DNA from: Rhodoferax bucti | Lineage (GTDB): Bacteria > Pseudomonadota > Gammaproteobacteria > Burkholderiales > Burkholderiaceae_C | Direction of reading: 5' to 3' | NCBI RefSeq assembly: GCF_005876985.1 | Contig: NZ_VAHD01000002.1 | Location: 558,001-622,000, forward strand | DNA length: 64,000 bases | Shown here: positions 62,715-64,000 of the stretch, piece by piece | Layout of the letters: every line of letters begins with the position of its first letter | Numbering within the stretch: the first letter of the stretch is position 1 | Program-made: the position numbers and the translations under genes | Notes under the pieces: generated by a model | Seen by the model: the letters and a program-made list of their open reading frames with translations, nothing else | What the model was told of the DNA's origin: nothing | The model's database searches: none

Positions 62715-64000
62715 ATGGCTGTCAAACCCACCCCCGAATATTCTGAATCGTCGATCCGCGTGCTCAAGGGCCTGGAGCCCGTCAAACAGCGCCCGGGCAT
62801 GTACACCCGCACCGACAACCCCCTGCACATCATCCAGGAAGTGCTGGACAACGCTGCCGACGAAGCCTTGGCCGGCCACGGCAAGAAAATCAAAGTCACC
62901 CTGCACGCCGACGGCTCCGTCAGCGTGGAAGACGATGGCCGCGGCATTCCCTTCGGCATGCACCCGGAGGAAAACGCCCCGGTGATCGAGCTGGTGTTCA
63001 CCCGCCTGCACGCGGGCGGTAAGTTCGACAAAGGCAAGGGTGGCGCTTACAGCTTTTCCGGCGGCCTGCACGGCGTCGGTGTGTCAGTGACTAACGCGCT
63101 TGGGAAGCGCCTGGAAGCCACCAGCTACCGCGAAGGCTCCGTCGCTCATCTGGTGTTTGAAGGCGGCGACGTGACCGAGGCCCTGCAAGTGCGCAAGGCC
63201 GGTGACGGCGACCGCAAGCAAGGCACCACCGTGCGGGTGTGGCCGGATGCCAAGTATTTTGAATCCGCCGTCCTGCCCATGGGCGAGCTGACCCACCTGC
63301 TGCGCAGCAAAGCGGTGCTGATGCCGGGCGTCAGCGTGACGCTGGTGAATGAAAAGACCAAGGAAAGCCAGAACTGGCTCTACAAGGGCGGCCTGAAAGA
63401 CTACCTGGGTCAGACTCTGAGCGCAGACCCCGTCATCCCCATGTTTGATGGTGAAGGCTTTGCCGATGGCAACAACGACACCTTTGCCGAAGGTGAGGGC
63501 GCAACCTGGTGCGTGGCCTTTACCGAAGATGGCGCTCCGGTGCGCGAAAGCTATGTGAACCTGATTCCCACCAGCGCGGGCGGCACGCACGAAAGCGGCT
63601 TGCGCGATGGCTTGTTCCAAGCCGTCAAAAGCTTTATCGAGTTCCACAGCCTGCTGCCCAAGGGCGTCAAGCTCATGCCCGAAGACGTGTTCGCCCGCGC
63701 CAGCTATGTGCTGAGCGCCAAGGTGCTGGACCCGCAGTTCCAAGGTCAGATCAAAGAGCGCCTCAATTCGCGCGACGCGGTGCGCCTGGTCAGCAGCTTT
63801 GTGCGTCCCGCGCTGGAGCTGTGGCTGAACCAGCATGTGGACTACGGCAAAAAGCTGGCCGAACTGGCCATCAAAGCCGCGCAGACCCGCCAGAAGGCCG
63901 GCCAGAAGGTCGAAAAGCGCAAGAGCAGCGGTGTGGCCGTGCTGCCCGGCAAGCTCACCGACTGCGAGAGCCGCGACATTGCCTACAACGAGGTGTTCCT
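62715..64000 (+). CDS. parE: DNA topoisomerase IV subunit B (5' part, cut by the window end)
   Basis: The first 428 codons of ParE. EVLDNAADEALAG, VEDDGRGIPFGMHPE, GGKFDKGKGGAYSFSGGLHGVGVSVTNAL and GTTVRVWPDAKYF mark the GHKL ATPase and transducer domains; LVSSFVRPALELWLNQ leads into the TOPRIM domain, starting near LTDCESRD. In its GGLHGVGVSVTNAL region it is closer to ParE than to GyrB. TACAAT at 62701-62706 ends only eight bases before the ATG, so the message may have a very short leader. The gene continues beyond the window. Confidence 0.93.
   Translation, partial: MAVKPTPEYSESSIRVLKGLEPVKQRPGMYTRTDNPLHIIQEVLDNAADEALAGHGKKIKVTLHADGSVSVEDDGRGIPFGMHPEENAPVIELVFTRLHAGGKFDKGKGGAYSFSGGLHGVGVSVTNALGKRLEATSYREGSVAHLVFEGGDVTEALQVRKAGDGDRKQGTTVRVWPDAKYFESAVLPMGELTHLLRSKAVLMPGVSVTLVNEKTKESQNWLYKGGLKDYLGQTLSADPVIPMFDGEGFADGNNDTFAEGEGATWCVAFTEDGAPVRESYVNLIPTSAGGTHESGLRDGLFQAVKSFIEFHSLLPKGVKLMPEDVFARASYVLSAKVLDPQFQGQIKERLNSRDAVRLVSSFVRPALELWLNQHVDYGKKLAELAIKAAQTRQKAGQKVEKRKSSGVAVLPGKLTDCESRDIAYNEVF

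Overview
The window looks like a chromosomal segment of a betaproteobacterium of the Burkholderiales, most probably family Comamonadaceae (Rhodoferax-like). The evidence is the high GC, the gene neighbourhoods (pyrG-kdsA-eno-ftsB, dapA-bamC, tsaE-amiC next to queG and mutL, a LysR gene divergent from a DUF2917 gene), TRAP and Bug-type solute receptors, and the protein sequences themselves. The genus is inference. I see no rRNA, tRNA, CRISPR array, insertion sequence or prophage. Genes are densely packed, often with ATGA or TGATG stop/start overlaps.

Layout. 1-2760: end of a NUDIX hydrolase, a DUF1178 protein, glutamate dehydrogenase and two small coiled-coil proteins that share a C-terminal tail. 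2.8-10 kb: an MsbA-like ABC exporter, an alpha/beta hydrolase, a three-gene envelope operon (SH3 protein, M48 protease, AttH/CrtC-like lipocalin protein) and a LysR/DUF2917 pair. 10-14.6 kb: a gluconate-type module (LacI/GntR repressor, gluconokinase, TRAP transporter) with two perfect palindromic operators. 14.6-22.5 kb: an FtsX-like permease, a TPP riboswitch with thiBPQ, a periplasmic binding protein and a LolD-like ATPase. 22.4-31.8 kb: miaA, a MATE pump, glpQ, an EamA transporter, a shikimate-dehydrogenase-like gene with its MHS-family transporter and IclR regulator, and trhP. 31.8-41.7 kb: repair, wall and tRNA-modification genes (AlkD-like, a low-GC CoiA-like nuclease, mutL, DedA, amiC, tsaE, queG), an isochorismatase-like hydrolase, an MBL-fold protein and two tiny coupled ORFs. 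41.7-50 kb: M14 peptidase, AEC transporter, orphan Bug receptor, xerD, EAL/HDOD protein, ferritin-like protein, gamma carbonic anhydrase, Hsp33 and a NadR-like kinase. 50-64 kb: ftsB-eno-kdsA-pyrG, coaBC-dut, an FKBP, roxA, a small lipoprotein, bamC-dapA, a methyltransferase / 44-aa peptide / MFS operon, and the 5' part of parE.

The most unusual feature is a dispersed element found in 12 copies (eleven of 48 bp, one of 47). Ten copies lie inside protein-coding genes, including the thiP, miaA, amiC, coaBC and mutL reading frames. The length is exactly 16 codons, and all ten coding copies are read in only two of the six possible frames. mutL carries two copies plus a separate 88-bp inverted-repeat element. 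Some copies seem to overwrite conserved protein segments without changing their length, so this behaves as a protein-coding repeat family reminiscent of, but unlike in sequence to, Rickettsia palindromic elements.

Other points of interest are a FtsX permease, LolD-like ATPase and AttH-like protein that look like a dispersed operon, the low-GC nuclease gene beside mutL, several small translationally coupled ORFs, and an 18-bp perfect palindrome in the leader of the small lipoprotein gene.
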